A stretch of 64,000 nucleotides of DNA, from the NCBI GenBank assembly GCA_944371905.1, contig CALVYA010000008.1, positions 1 to 64,000 on the forward strand. Direction: 5' to 3'. Positions 15,758 through 24,584 of this stretch are shown here, in pieces (position 1 is the stretch's first letter; each line of letters begins with the position of its first letter). The DNA is from an uncultured Bacilli bacterium (GTDB lineage: Bacteria > Bacillota_I > Bacilli_A > RF39 > UBA660). The notes under the pieces are model-generated. The model was not told where the DNA came from. It was given only the letters and a program-made list of their open reading frames with translations, and did no database searches. The position numbers and the translations under genes are program-made.

Positions 15758-17043
15758 AGTAGGAAATATTCTTACAACGACACCTTCTTTAAAAAGTGGT
15801 AGCATTTTTAATTCTTTAGTTTTCTTATATAAAGTTCCTTTATAAAAACTAACATCATAATATTCGTTTAATCTCATTAAATGCCTATACACTTCTTTAA
15901 AAGGTAAGTATTCACTATAACGAACTTTAGTATCAACACCAATTCCTTTAAATGAATGTGTTATTTTTCTTTTCCAATCAATATAACCTTATCAAATAAG
16001 TCTTTAAATTCTTTATAGAACGTAGTTCTAAAATTAACTAGTTTAACTCTATATTTATTATTAACTAATTCAAGTTCTATTTCATCTATGTATCTCATAA
16101 CTATATCAGCTTTATCATCTCTATCTAAATCATTCCAACTATCAGAGAAAGCATCATATAAAATTGGTAGTTTAACTTTATTGATAAAGTCCATATCACG
16201 TTTTATTAAAATATCATCAATAGTTAAATTTAAATTATTAACTTGTTCATTTTCTAATAATTTCTTTTCTAGATTTTTGATTTTATTTTCAATAATAGAA
16301 GTTTCTTCTTTATATTCTTCTTCAGTAAATAATTCATCAATATAGGCTTTTCTAATTCTAACTTTTTTATTATTTAAATTAGTTATTTCTTTTTCGTAAT
16401 CTTCTTTTGGATTATGTATTTTATTTTGTAATACAAGTAAGAAGAATTCGTTAACAACTGAATCATATTCAAATATATCTGATAGTATTTCTTTAATAGA
16501 GTTTTCTATTTCGTGTTCTCTAATATTACCTCTACATTTTTCACATCTATAATAGTAATACCATTTATCAGATTTAATTTTATGTGAAGCACCACCAGCA
16601 AGTATTCTTCCACATTTTGGACATTTTAATTTTTGTAAGAAAATATAAGTTTGACTTCTCATATAATTTCTTTGATTCTTTTTCTTTTGAACTTGGCAAT
16701 TTTCCCATAATTCTTTTGATACAATGGGTTCTACAACGTTTTCAAAGTATCTAGGATTTTTAGTTGTTTTCCTTGAATATAATCTCCCTTATAAACAACA
16801 TTAGAGATAATTTTTAAAATACTTGTATCTTTCCAATTTGTTTTATCACATACTTTTTCTTCATTAAATAATTTAGCAATAGTATTATAAGTTAGTCTGT
16901 CATAATATAAATTATATATTCTAATAACAATATCCTTTGTAAGTGGATCAGGAACCAATTTTTTATCAACATGTTTATAACCAAGTGGAGCACAAGCTAG
17001 AATGTGTCCTTTTTTTATTGCCCCCTCTAAACCAATAATAGTT
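15731..17043 (-). pseudogene. Decayed large serine recombinase (catalytic domain lost)
   Basis: On the minus strand a fragment starts after a stop at about 17044 with GLEGAIKKGHILACAPLGYKH..VPDP. It runs through the Recombinase domain (IVIRIYNLYYDRLTYNTIAKLFNE) to YKGDYIQGK. There a single-base shift in an A-run near 16785 moves to the frame reading TTKNPRYFENVVEPIVS. That frame continues with the zinc ribbon (CPKCGRILAGG...YYRCEKCRG), coiled coil and C-terminal domain to 15961. A further shifted frame (ITHSFKGIGVDTKVRYSEY...) extends to 15731. The N-terminal resolvase domain with the catalytic serine is absent. Remnant of an excised or degraded element. Confidence 0.8.
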
Positions 17044-17295
17044 TAGAATATTTAAATGAAAAACAAGCGAAATACAAAAAAACACTTTAATACCATTTTC
17101 AAAGTTACATAAAAAAGGAAATCTAATAATTGATTTCTTTTTTACAATGGAACTTCTAACATGAATACTATTTATATCACTAGTGTAAAATATATTGTAG
17201 ATTTATTAGTTTTCCATTACCAGCGTGGTCTAAAATATTTATTGCTCTAACACTAAACATTTTTAATAGTGCTAATACAATTGTTATAAAAGTAA

Positions 17296-17859
17296 TTAAA
17301 ATTCATTAGAATTATTATCACGTTTCTTCTTTACCAAAACAGATGTTTTTTGTCTTTCTTCTCCTAGTTCTCTTTTAACAAAATTTTCTGCTAAATGCAT
17401 TATTTCATTTTTGGTCAATTGTTTATTATTTTGAAGTGTTGCAATTTCCTGAATAAATTCATTTAGATATGGAAAAGGATTTACTTTTAAATTATCAGAA
17501 TTGTCTTGAAATTCAGTTTCAAAATTGCCGGTTTTTTTTCTAAATGGATCATATTCTCTACAGTAATCACTCTTCCCAGCTAAATACGGATCATATATAC
17601 AAGTTATCGGATGAGATATTTTATCAATCATCCAAGGACAAACATGATTACTTGTAAAATATAAATTTTCATAACCAGATTTTACAATCGATAATAAAGT
17701 ACTACAACTAGCCTCAAAGCCAGACCCCCTTCTCCAATACGTAGAATAGTAATTAACATATTCTAAAATGTATTCTTCATTTTCAATTTGTGAAACTATG
17801 AAAACTAAAGCATCACCTATATTTTCAACAGTAAAATTAAAATTTGCATTTTGTTTCAT
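17296..17859 (-). CDS. Hypothetical protein
   Basis: 187 aa with a strong AAGGAGG start signal. No signal peptide or membrane helix. Contains isolated Cys residues (ASCSTLL, NHVCPWMI, TCIYDP, DYCREY) and a basic C-terminus (KTSVLVKKKRDNN). No family recognised. It lies beside the recombinase remnant in a low-density accessory patch, so acquisition by transfer is plausible. Confidence 0.5.
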   Translation of the reverse strand: MKQNANFNFTVENIGDALVFIVSQIENEEYILEYVNYYSTYWRRGSGFEASCSTLLSIVKSGYENLYFTSNHVCPWMIDKISHPITCIYDPYLAGKSDYCREYDPFRKKTGNFETEFQDNSDNLKVNPFPYLNEFIQEIATLQNNKQLTKNEIMHLAENFVKRELGEERQKTSVLVKKKRDNNSNEF

Positions 17860-18127
17860 TTTTCCTCCTTAAATTGGGTATATAATAACATAAAAGTGTT
17901 TTTATTTCAACACTATTTGTAATTTCGTCATCACTTTTGTATCTGCCGTTTAAATAATAATGATTAAGTTATTTTTAATATTATGTTCTAATTCTACAAT
18001 TTTAATCTTTTTATTAAGACTACCTACATAATAGTAGAGTAATTAAATACTAGAAAAGTAATATTATTAACAATAATTTTATGTAATTCTTGTAATTTAA
18101 GTTAATGTTATTAATTCTTTTGTGAAC
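17860..18127. other. Gene-free AT-rich stretch
   Basis: No convincing gene or RNA seen between the hypothetical gene and the tRNA-Cys terminator. It should hold the promoter of the minus-strand 187-aa gene (a TATTATATAC-like -10 about 20 bp upstream of its Shine-Dalgarno). Stop codons occur in all frames. Confidence 0.4.
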
Positions 18128-18158
18128 CAAAAAAATCAACCCAAAACGGATTGATATG
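18128..18158 (-). terminator. Terminator downstream of tRNA-Cys
   Basis: Minus strand ATCAATCCgttttGGGTTGAT followed by T7. Confidence 0.75.
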
Positions 18159-18198
18159 TATTTCAAGTTCAAATTAAAGGTTTGAACAGATTCATCTC

Positions 18199-18272
18199 TG
18201 GAGGGCCTAGTCGGATTTGAACCAACGCTCAGGGAGTTGCAGTCCCATGCCTTACCACTTGGCTATAGACCC
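18199..18272 (-). tRNA. tRNA-Cys (GCA)
   Basis: Minus strand acceptor GGGTCTA pairs with TAGGCCC (one G-U), then T and an encoded CCA. The anticodon loop CTGCAAC gives GCA. The D-arm AGCCAAGTGGTAAGGC is typical for tRNA-Cys. Confidence 0.93.
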
Positions 18273-18411
18273 ATTTGCCATTGCATTTATAATAATACAC
18301 TATTGTCTTGTTTTTGTCAATTATCGTATTTACATTAATAAATTTTATTCCTATTGTCTTATAATATGTACCGTTTATGTTATAATAGATTTATTCAAGG
18401 AGTGATGTAAT

Positions 18412-19347
18412 ATATATAGTTTAAAAAATTTAGAACAGTTTAGAAAAAAGATTGTTAAAAAAAGTATAATAAATTTAAGTATAATGATTTTTTTATTTAT
18501 TTTATCGATAACTCTTTTTATATTTGCTAGAGTTTCTTCAGACCAAATAATTGGTATGATATCTCTTTGTTTATTCTGGGTATGCTATTCATTTCCTAGT
18601 TATGCCTATTATAAATATATGCATGAAGAAGTCAAAAAATACAAATCAATTTATAAAGAGTTCATTGTACTAGAGGCTTTTAAAGATGTTTTTGCTAATA
18701 TTCATTACGATATGAATAAAGGATTAAATGAAAAAATCATTAGACAAACTCATATGATTGACATGGGTGATAAATACACTTCTAATGATTATATACATGG
18801 TAATTACAAAAATGTAAACTTTCATTTTGCAGATATTGAAATTATCAAAGAAAATAAGAATAAAAATAATAAACGTACATACCTAAGTACTATATTTTTA
18901 GGTCAATGGTTTATTTTCGATTTTAATAAATATTTTAGTGCCAATCTTCAAATTCGTGAAAAAGATTTTGAAGGAGCAAAACTGGGCAATAGTTGGTTCT
19001 TTAGTACTGATTATCATAAAGTAGAATTAGAAGATATGGATTTTAATACATTATTTGATGTATATGCCATCGAACCTCACGATGCTTTTTATATCTTAAC
19101 TCCTAATACTATGGAAAAAATAAAAGAATTAAATAAAAAAATTCCAGGTAAATTATTATTTTGCTTTATCAATAATAGACTCCATATTGCTATTCATAAC
19201 AATAAAGATTTCCTAGAACCAAAAATTTTAAAGAAAATTGTTTTTAAAGAAGAAAAAGCAAGAATATGCAATGAGATAAAAATTATCATGGAACTTATAG
19301 ATATTTTAAATTTAGATAATACTTTATTTAAACCATTCACAAGTTAA
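18412..19347 (+). CDS. DUF3137-family membrane protein, apparent AUA start
   Basis: 311 aa if translation starts at ATA 18412. That codon lies 9 nt after AAGGAG (18397-18402), and an extended -10 (TGTTATAAT) lies just upstream. The first ATG in frame (18484) has no Shine-Dalgarno and would remove the N-terminal helix shared with the neighbouring paralogue (LKNLEQFRKK versus LEELERLRKK). Two membrane helices (about 25-65) precede a soluble DUF3137-like domain (VLEAFKDVF, GQWFIFDFNK, AFYILTPNTMEKIKEL). DUF3137 genes commonly neighbour lemA, as here. Function unknown. Confidence 0.7.
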   Translation: MYSLKNLEQFRKKIVKKSIINLSIMIFLFILSITLFIFARVSSDQIIGMISLCLFWVCYSFPSYAYYKYMHEEVKKYKSIYKEFIVLEAFKDVFANIHYDMNKGLNEKIIRQTHMIDMGDKYTSNDYIHGNYKNVNFHFADIEIIKENKNKNNKRTYLSTIFLGQWFIFDFNKYFSANLQIREKDFEGAKLGNSWFFSTDYHKVELEDMDFNTLFDVYAIEPHDAFYILTPNTMEKIKELNKKIPGKLLFCFINNRLHIAIHNNKDFLEPKILKKIVFKEEKARICNEIKIIMELIDILNLDNTLFKPFTS

Positions 19348-19387
19348 TTTATGTTATAATTATAAATAAGATAAGGAGGTGTAATAT

Positions 19388-20293
19388 ACGAATTATTTAG
19401 AAGAATTAGAACGACTAAGAAAAAAAATCATCGCTAAAAACAGAAAAGTTCTCATATCGTGTGCTATTTTATTTATCATTTCATTAATAATATCGATTTC
19501 TACTAAAGATATACAAGCATGTTTTTTCTTCTCCATATTTATGATTTTTATTGTATTTGCTAGTAGTTTTTTCACTCAAAGTGATCGTCAAAACTATAAA
19601 GCAATTTACAAAAGAAATATAGTTCTAGAAGCATTTAAAGATTTTTTTACCGATATTCAATATCATAGTAATGTCGGATTAGATGAAGAAATCATAGAAA
19701 AAACTAATATGATGAATACAGGAGATCGGTATAGTTCTAACGATTATATAATAGCAAAATACAAAAATATAAACTTTTCTTCTTCTGATGTTGAAATTGA
19801 AGAAAAACATAAAGATAGTGACGGCAATACTCATTATACAACTATTTTTAAAGGTCAGTGGTTTATTTTCGATTTTAACAAAAAATTCAAAGCTAATGTA
19901 CAAATATATGAAAAAAATTTTTATGGTGCTACACAAGGTGGTTTATTCAGTACTAAAATATACCATAGAATAAAAATGGAAGATGTAGAATTTAACAAAA
20001 TATTTAAAGTGTATGCAGAAAATGAATTTGATGCTTTTTATATTTTAACTCCTAATACAATGGAGAAAATAAAAGAACTAAATAGAAAAATTACAGGTAA
20101 TCTACTCTTCTGTTTTATAGATAATAAAATGCATGTTGGTATTCATAATGATAAAGATTTATTTGAACCTAATATTTATAAAAAAATTGATTTAAAGAAA
20201 GAAAAAGAAAAAATATTAAATGAAATAAAAATCATTACTGAATTCGTAGATATACTGGATTTAGATAACGATTTATTTAAAAGGAGTGTTTAG
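19388..20293 (+). CDS. DUF3137-family membrane protein, apparent ACG start
   Basis: Tandem paralogue of the previous gene, sharing the same domain blocks (GQWFIFDFNKKFKANVQI, DAFYILTPNTMEKIKEL, LLFCFIDNKMHVGIHND). No ATG occurs before 19541, but AAGGAGG (19373-19379) is ideally spaced for ACG 19388. From there the frame reads NYLEELERLRKKI and then two membrane helices, giving 301 aa. An extended -10 TGTTATAAT precedes it. It stops 2 bp before lemA. The start is inferred from spacing and from the paralogue. Confidence 0.7.
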   Translation, partial: TNYLEELERLRKKIIAKNRKVLISCAILFIISLIISISTKDIQACFFFSIFMIFIVFASSFFTQSDRQNYKAIYKRNIVLEAFKDFFTDIQYHSNVGLDEEIIEKTNMMNTGDRYSSNDYIIAKYKNINFSSSDVEIEEKHKDSDGNTHYTTIFKGQWFIFDFNKKFKANVQIYEKNFYGATQGGLFSTKIYHRIKMEDVEFNKIFKVYAENEFDAFYILTPNTMEKIKELNRKITGNLLFCFIDNKMHVGIHNDKDLFEPNIYKKIDLKKEKEKILNEIKIITEFVDILDLDNDLFKRSV

Positions 20294-20295
20294 AA

Positions 20296-20838
20296 ATGGA
20301 ATTTTTAATTATAATAGCTTTAGTAATAGTTATTATCGCTTTTATTTGGTATATTATGATATCAAATAAATTTAATCGATATATTGTAAAAATTGATGAA
20401 GCAGATTCTGGTATTGATATTGCTTTAACTAAAAGATATGATGTCCTAAATAAAATGATCGATGTTGTTAAATCTTATACAAAACATGAGAAAGAAACAT
20501 TATTTGAAATTATCAATCTTAGAAAGAACATGACTTTAGAAGAAAAAAATGAAGCAAATCAAAAGATAAGCAAAAATTTAGAAAAAATTAATCTTTTAGT
20601 AGAATCCTATCCAGAATTAAAAGCAAGTCAAACTTATATTACTTTACAAAAATCAATCATTGAAGTGGAAGAACATTTACAAGCAGCAAGACGCGTTTAT
20701 AATTCGAATGTATCAGCTTATAATCAAATGGTAGTTTCTTTCCCTTCTAGTTTAATTGCTAAACAAAAAGCATTAATCAAAAAAGAGTTTTTTGAAGCAG
20801 AAGAAACAAAAAAAGCAGATATAAAAATAAATTTATAA
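20296..20838 (+). CDS. lemA: LemA-family membrane protein
   Basis: 180 aa: N-terminal membrane helix (FLIIIALVIVIIAFIWYI), then the helical LemA domain (YVKIDEADSGIDIALTKRYDVLNKMIDVVKSYTKHEKETL, YPELKASQTYITLQKSI, EEHLQAARRVYNSNVSAYN). The motif set is classic. Cellular role is undefined; the family often pairs with DUF3137 or TPM-domain proteins. It has a normal ATG and AAGGAG, unlike the two upstream paralogues. Confidence 0.92.
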   Translation: MEFLIIIALVIVIIAFIWYIMISNKFNRYIVKIDEADSGIDIALTKRYDVLNKMIDVVKSYTKHEKETLFEIINLRKNMTLEEKNEANQKISKNLEKINLLVESYPELKASQTYITLQKSIIEVEEHLQAARRVYNSNVSAYNQMVVSFPSSLIAKQKALIKKEFFEAEETKKADIKINL

Positions 20839-20840
20839 TA

Positions 20841-20882
20841 GAAAAAAATAAACATAACTAAAATAATGTTTATTTTTTTTCG
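20841..20882. terminator. Bidirectional terminator between lemA and the hydrogenase gene
   Basis: AAAAATAAACAT...ATGTTTATTTTTTTT hairpin flanked by A and T runs, serving both converging genes. Confidence 0.75.
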
Positions 20883-22318
20883 TTAAAATTTAGAAACATA
20901 CTCCTCTTACTTTTATAAGACGTATGAAGCAACTCTAATGCTTTCTTACTTAAAGGATAACCTAAATAAGAATGATATACATCTATCACATCTTTATTCT
21001 CATAGCAATCTTTAATTTTAGATTCTTGATCATTTTGATATAGAGAATTCATTCTTGCCTTTATATAGTCTTTATTTTTATTGATTGGTAACAATGGTTG
21101 CCCTCCTCCACCAATACATCCTCCCGGACAGTTCATAACTTCTATATAAGTATATTCTTCTTTTCTTTTTAATATTTCTTCTAAATTTTTCATACCATTA
21201 ACAACTGCAACCTTAAAATGATACTTATCAATATTAACTTCTGTTTCTTTTATGCCTTCTACTCCCCTAATATCTTCTAATTGATAAAATTCTTTAGGCG
21301 CCTTTCTTTTAGTTAACAAATAATACATAGTTCTAAGAGATGATTCCATAACTCCACCACTAGTCCCAAAAATTAATCCACTACTACTACCTCGTTCCAT
21401 AAGAGAATCAAACTGATCCTCTCCTAAAGAATTAAAATCTATTTCACATTCTTTCAACATCATAATTAGTTCTTGTGTAGTAATGACATAATTCATTCCA
21501 GGTAATTCTTTTCTTTTTATTTCATATTTTTTAGCTACACAAGGCGCTACCATCACATTAATCAATTTATTTTTATCTATATTATTATATTCAGCAAAAT
21601 AAGAAGTAATTAGAGAACCCTGAATGCTAATAGGACTTTTGGTAGTAGACAAATTAGGAATTAATTCATCATGAAAAATTTCACAATACTTAATCCACGC
21701 TGGACAACAAGAAGTAAATTGAGGAAGATTTTTCTTTTCCTTGATACGTTCTATTAACTCACTAGCCTCTTCCATAATTGTCATATCGGCACCAAAAGTT
21801 AAATCAAATACATAATCAAATTTTAATTTTCGCAAAGCACTTACTAACTTACCTTCTAAAAAAGTACCCTCTGCAAAACCAAATAAATCTCCAATCGCTA
21901 CTCTTACCGAAGGAGCTACCGAAATAGTTACAGTATAATCTGTATCATTCAAATAATCTAAAACTTTTTTATAATCATATTTAGGTACTAATGCTTTCGT
22001 AGGACAATTCATAATACATTGTCCACAATGAATACAAATAGGATTATCCGCTTTTTGCTTATCATAAGAAATATTGATTTGTTCCGTACAAACTCTTTGA
22101 CACATACCACAATCAATACATAATTCTTCAATTCTAGCAATACTTGGATTTAATTTTGAAATCCACACTCTTTTCTTTTCACGTTCTTCTTTAATAAAAC
22201 CTTCTTGTTCATTCCAAGGAAGAATATCCTTTTTATTTCCATCGCATAACAGACAACGATCTATTCCATCAAGTGAATTATAAATATAACCACAAATTTC
22301 ACATCTAAACTTATTCAT
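20870..22318 (-). CDS. Rubredoxin-linked monomeric [FeFe]-hydrogenase-like protein
   Basis: 482 aa. N-terminal rubredoxin-like domain (CEICGYIYN...CLLC, 1-30), two [4Fe-4S] ferredoxin motifs (CIDCGMCQRVC and CIHCGQCIMNCP, about 65-110), then the H-cluster domain. L1 is TSCCPAW, L2 is APCVAKKYE and L3 is VMNCPGGCIGGGGQP. All four cluster cysteines are present. The L2 Met that precedes the Pro-Cys in most catalytic enzymes (MPC) is Ala. By family it would interconvert protons and H2 with ferredoxin or rubredoxin as donor, or act as a redox/H2 sensor. No maturase (HydEFG) is in the window. Confidence 0.88.
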   Translation of the reverse strand: MNKFRCEICGYIYNSLDGIDRCLLCDGNKKDILPWNEQEGFIKEEREKKRVWISKLNPSIARIEELCIDCGMCQRVCTEQINISYDKQKADNPICIHCGQCIMNCPTKALVPKYDYKKVLDYLNDTDYTVTISVAPSVRVAIGDLFGFAEGTFLEGKLVSALRKLKFDYVFDLTFGADMTIMEEASELIERIKEKKNLPQFTSCCPAWIKYCEIFHDELIPNLSTTKSPISIQGSLITSYFAEYNNIDKNKLINVMVAPCVAKKYEIKRKELPGMNYVITTQELIMMLKECEIDFNSLGEDQFDSLMERGSSSGLIFGTSGGVMESSLRTMYYLLTKRKAPKEFYQLEDIRGVEGIKETEVNIDKYHFKVAVVNGMKNLEEILKRKEEYTYIEVMNCPGGCIGGGGQPLLPINKNKDYIKARMNSLYQNDQESKIKDCYENKDVIDVYHSYLGYPLSKKALELLHTSYKSKRSMFLNFNEKK

Positions 22319-22387
22319 ACTACCACCTATTGTTATTATAACATTCTCTTTTCCTGAAATAAAAGAAATATTAATTTAATATCCCTT

Positions 22388-23989
22388 TTATTTTAATACA
22401 TAAGTATATACTTTATCTAAAATAATAATATCCAAATACACTTCATCCGCATCTTTAGCATCACCACTAATTTCATAATATTTGCTATTTTTTACTACAT
22501 CTGGTGTAATATCTGCTATCTCTACATTTTGCGTATATTCTTTATCATTTTTAACATATCTGATATGCCCAAATAATGAGATAAAATTATTCTCTAACTT
22601 ATCGTTATATAAACTACTATCTATGGATAAATCAAAATCTAACTTCATAACCATCATATTCCTACTAGTATTTACTTTTGGAGTAATATAATCATTAAAA
22701 GTATAACATTCTTGCCTTACACACTGTTGATAAGTATATAAAAATCTATCTTTCATTTCTACATTACGAATAGTAAAACTAGTATTTTTTAATATACTTT
22801 CTTCTAAAGTTAATTTTTCTTGTAATTTTACCTCTTTTATTTTTTCTTCTTTTCCTTTCGTCTTTGGTTTTAAATCTACTTTAATATAGTGATAAATTCT
22901 TTCAATCCCATTTACTTTATAACCGCTAACAAATTCTAATCTTTTACTACTATTGATATCTTCTTTATCTATTCGATATACTAAAATAAATATATCCTCT
23001 TTCTTACTTTCTACTTTAATAGTATCACTAGTGTCTCCTAGTCCGATAAAGTAGTTATTATATTTATTATCAATACGATATTTTTTATTTCCAACTCGTA
23101 ATTCAAAATTGCTGGTACTAAAAGACAAAGGATTATCAGATATATTTTTGACATAAATTCTTGCCACTACAAAACTATATTTACTATTTGTAACATCATT
23201 ACCAAAAGTATCCGTATCTAATTGATAACTATCGATAACATGCATCTCTAATCCGTTAGACTTAAATATTTCTTGTTCTTCGTACACTTTATTTTTTACA
23301 TACATCGTATTATGCAGAATAGCACCAGTGATGATTAATACAACTCCTACTAAAGTCAATACAATTAATTTATTTTCTTTCAAAACATATTTGATAATTC
23401 TAATTCTTCTACGAAATCTTGTTTTTACATCATCAGAATCAATATCGATATCTAACTCAAATTCTTCATTATCTTTTTCATCAATTTGTAACTCCATTAA
23501 GTCTTTTTGAAAATTAAATTTTTTGATATTAAAGCCAACTGCTCTTACTAAAGCCATGATAATAAATGGTATTTGGGCTAAACATAATACTAATGAAACA
23601 TCTCTACTAATTCTTAATAACATAGTATCAATTCTATTATAAGATATATTATCTAGTTGTAAACTTATAAAAATAAGCCCTACAATTAGCAAAAAATAAT
23701 AAATAATAGACGCTAAATAATATTTATATGGCTTATCTTTATTCTTCATTAATAAGAAAATAAAAATACTAATAAATATCACAAATAATATTGCAATATA
23801 GATTAAAGGTCCTAAATAATTAGCACTTAATCCATCAATGACATCATGTCTAGAAGAAGCTATATAAGCATTAAAGAAGGATAAAATTTTATAACTTTTA
23901 TAAAAGATATAAATAAGAATACCAGTTAATATTAAGTGAATTAACTTAAACTTTTTAATTAAAAAAGCATATGGCTTTCTTAAGATCAT
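22388..23989 (-). CDS. Multi-helix membrane protein with extracytoplasmic Ig-like domain
   Basis: 533 aa. About four N-terminal membrane helices (14-160), an acidic cytoplasmic linker (ELDIDIDSDD), another helix near 210-230, then a soluble exported domain (about 240-370). The exported part resembles DUF4352-type beta-sandwiches (YSFVVARIYVKNISDNPLSFSTSNFELRVGNKKY), with a further domain after it. Domains of this kind occur in Gram-positive envelope proteins. No enzymatic motif. Clear AGGAGGG start signal. Function unknown. Confidence 0.55.
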   Translation of the reverse strand: MILRKPYAFLIKKFKLIHLILTGILIYIFYKSYKILSFFNAYIASSRHDVIDGLSANYLGPLIYIAILFVIFISIFIFLLMKNKDKPYKYYLASIIYYFLLIVGLIFISLQLDNISYNRIDTMLLRISRDVSLVLCLAQIPFIIMALVRAVGFNIKKFNFQKDLMELQIDEKDNEEFELDIDIDSDDVKTRFRRRIRIIKYVLKENKLIVLTLVGVVLIITGAILHNTMYVKNKVYEEQEIFKSNGLEMHVIDSYQLDTDTFGNDVTNSKYSFVVARIYVKNISDNPLSFSTSNFELRVGNKKYRIDNKYNNYFIGLGDTSDTIKVESKKEDIFILVYRIDKEDINSSKRLEFVSGYKVNGIERIYHYIKVDLKPKTKGKEEKIKEVKLQEKLTLEESILKNTSFTIRNVEMKDRFLYTYQQCVRQECYTFNDYITPKVNTSRNMMVMKLDFDLSIDSSLYNDKLENNFISLFGHIRYVKNDKEYTQNVEIADITPDVVKNSKYYEISGDAKDADEVYLDIIILDKVYTYVLK

Positions 23990-24084
23990 ATCAATACCCT
24001 CCTTAGTCTAACATTATTATAATATACAAATATATTTTAATGCAATTTAGATAAAAAAACAATCTAATATTAAAATTCGATTGT

Positions 24085-24537
24085 TTATTTTTTATCTACA
24101 CTAATAATTAATTGTTCTGGTATTAAATAAAGATTTTTATTATATGTTGGTAAGTCATTTAAAGTTAAATGCCCTTTTTCTATTAAACTATTAATAGTAT
24201 CTCCTTCTTGTGTTATATAAAGTTTTGTATTTTCTTTAGGAACGATAATAATTTGATTTGGATAAATATAATCATATAATTTTAATCCATTAATCTCTGA
24301 TAATATTACAGGATCAGTTCCAAATTCTTCAGCAATGCTATACAAACTATCCCCTTTTTTTACTACATAATCAAGAAAAACACTCTCGCTTTCTTTAGGA
24401 ATGATTAATACAGTTCCCGGATTTAAATAATAAGTATCCAAATTATTAGCTTTTACAATATCAATAGTAGATACTCCAAATTTTTTTGCTACATCATCTA
24501 AAGTTTCTTGCTTCGTTACCGTATATCTTTGTACCAT
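24085..24537 (-). CDS. Triple LysM protein without signal peptide
   Basis: 150 aa made of three LysM-like repeats: residues 3-48 (YTVTKQETLDDVAKKFGVS), 54-100 (YVVKKGDSLYSIAEEFGTD) and a degenerate third (YITQEGDTINSLIEKG). LysM domains bind N-acetylglucosamine chains of peptidoglycan. There is no signal peptide or anchor, a pattern also seen in spore-coat-type LysM proteins. Sporulation is not otherwise supported in this window. Confidence 0.8.
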   Translation of the reverse strand: MVQRYTVTKQETLDDVAKKFGVSTIDIVKANNLDTYYLNPGTVLIIPKESESVFLDYVVKKGDSLYSIAEEFGTDPVILSEINGLKLYDYIYPNQIIIVPKENTKLYITQEGDTINSLIEKGHLTLNDLPTYNKNLYLIPEQLIISVDKK

Positions 24538-24584
24538 CTAAAAACCCTCCTAATAAATTATATGCCATAGCAAAAGAAAAGTAC

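Noticed and set aside
22388-23989. Membrane protein as a sensor kinase or transporter
   Set aside because: No kinase, ABC or transporter motif; only helices and beta-sandwich-like exported domains.
24085-24537. LysM protein as evidence of sporulation
   Set aside because: No other spore gene is visible; signal-less LysM proteins occur in non-sporulating lineages.
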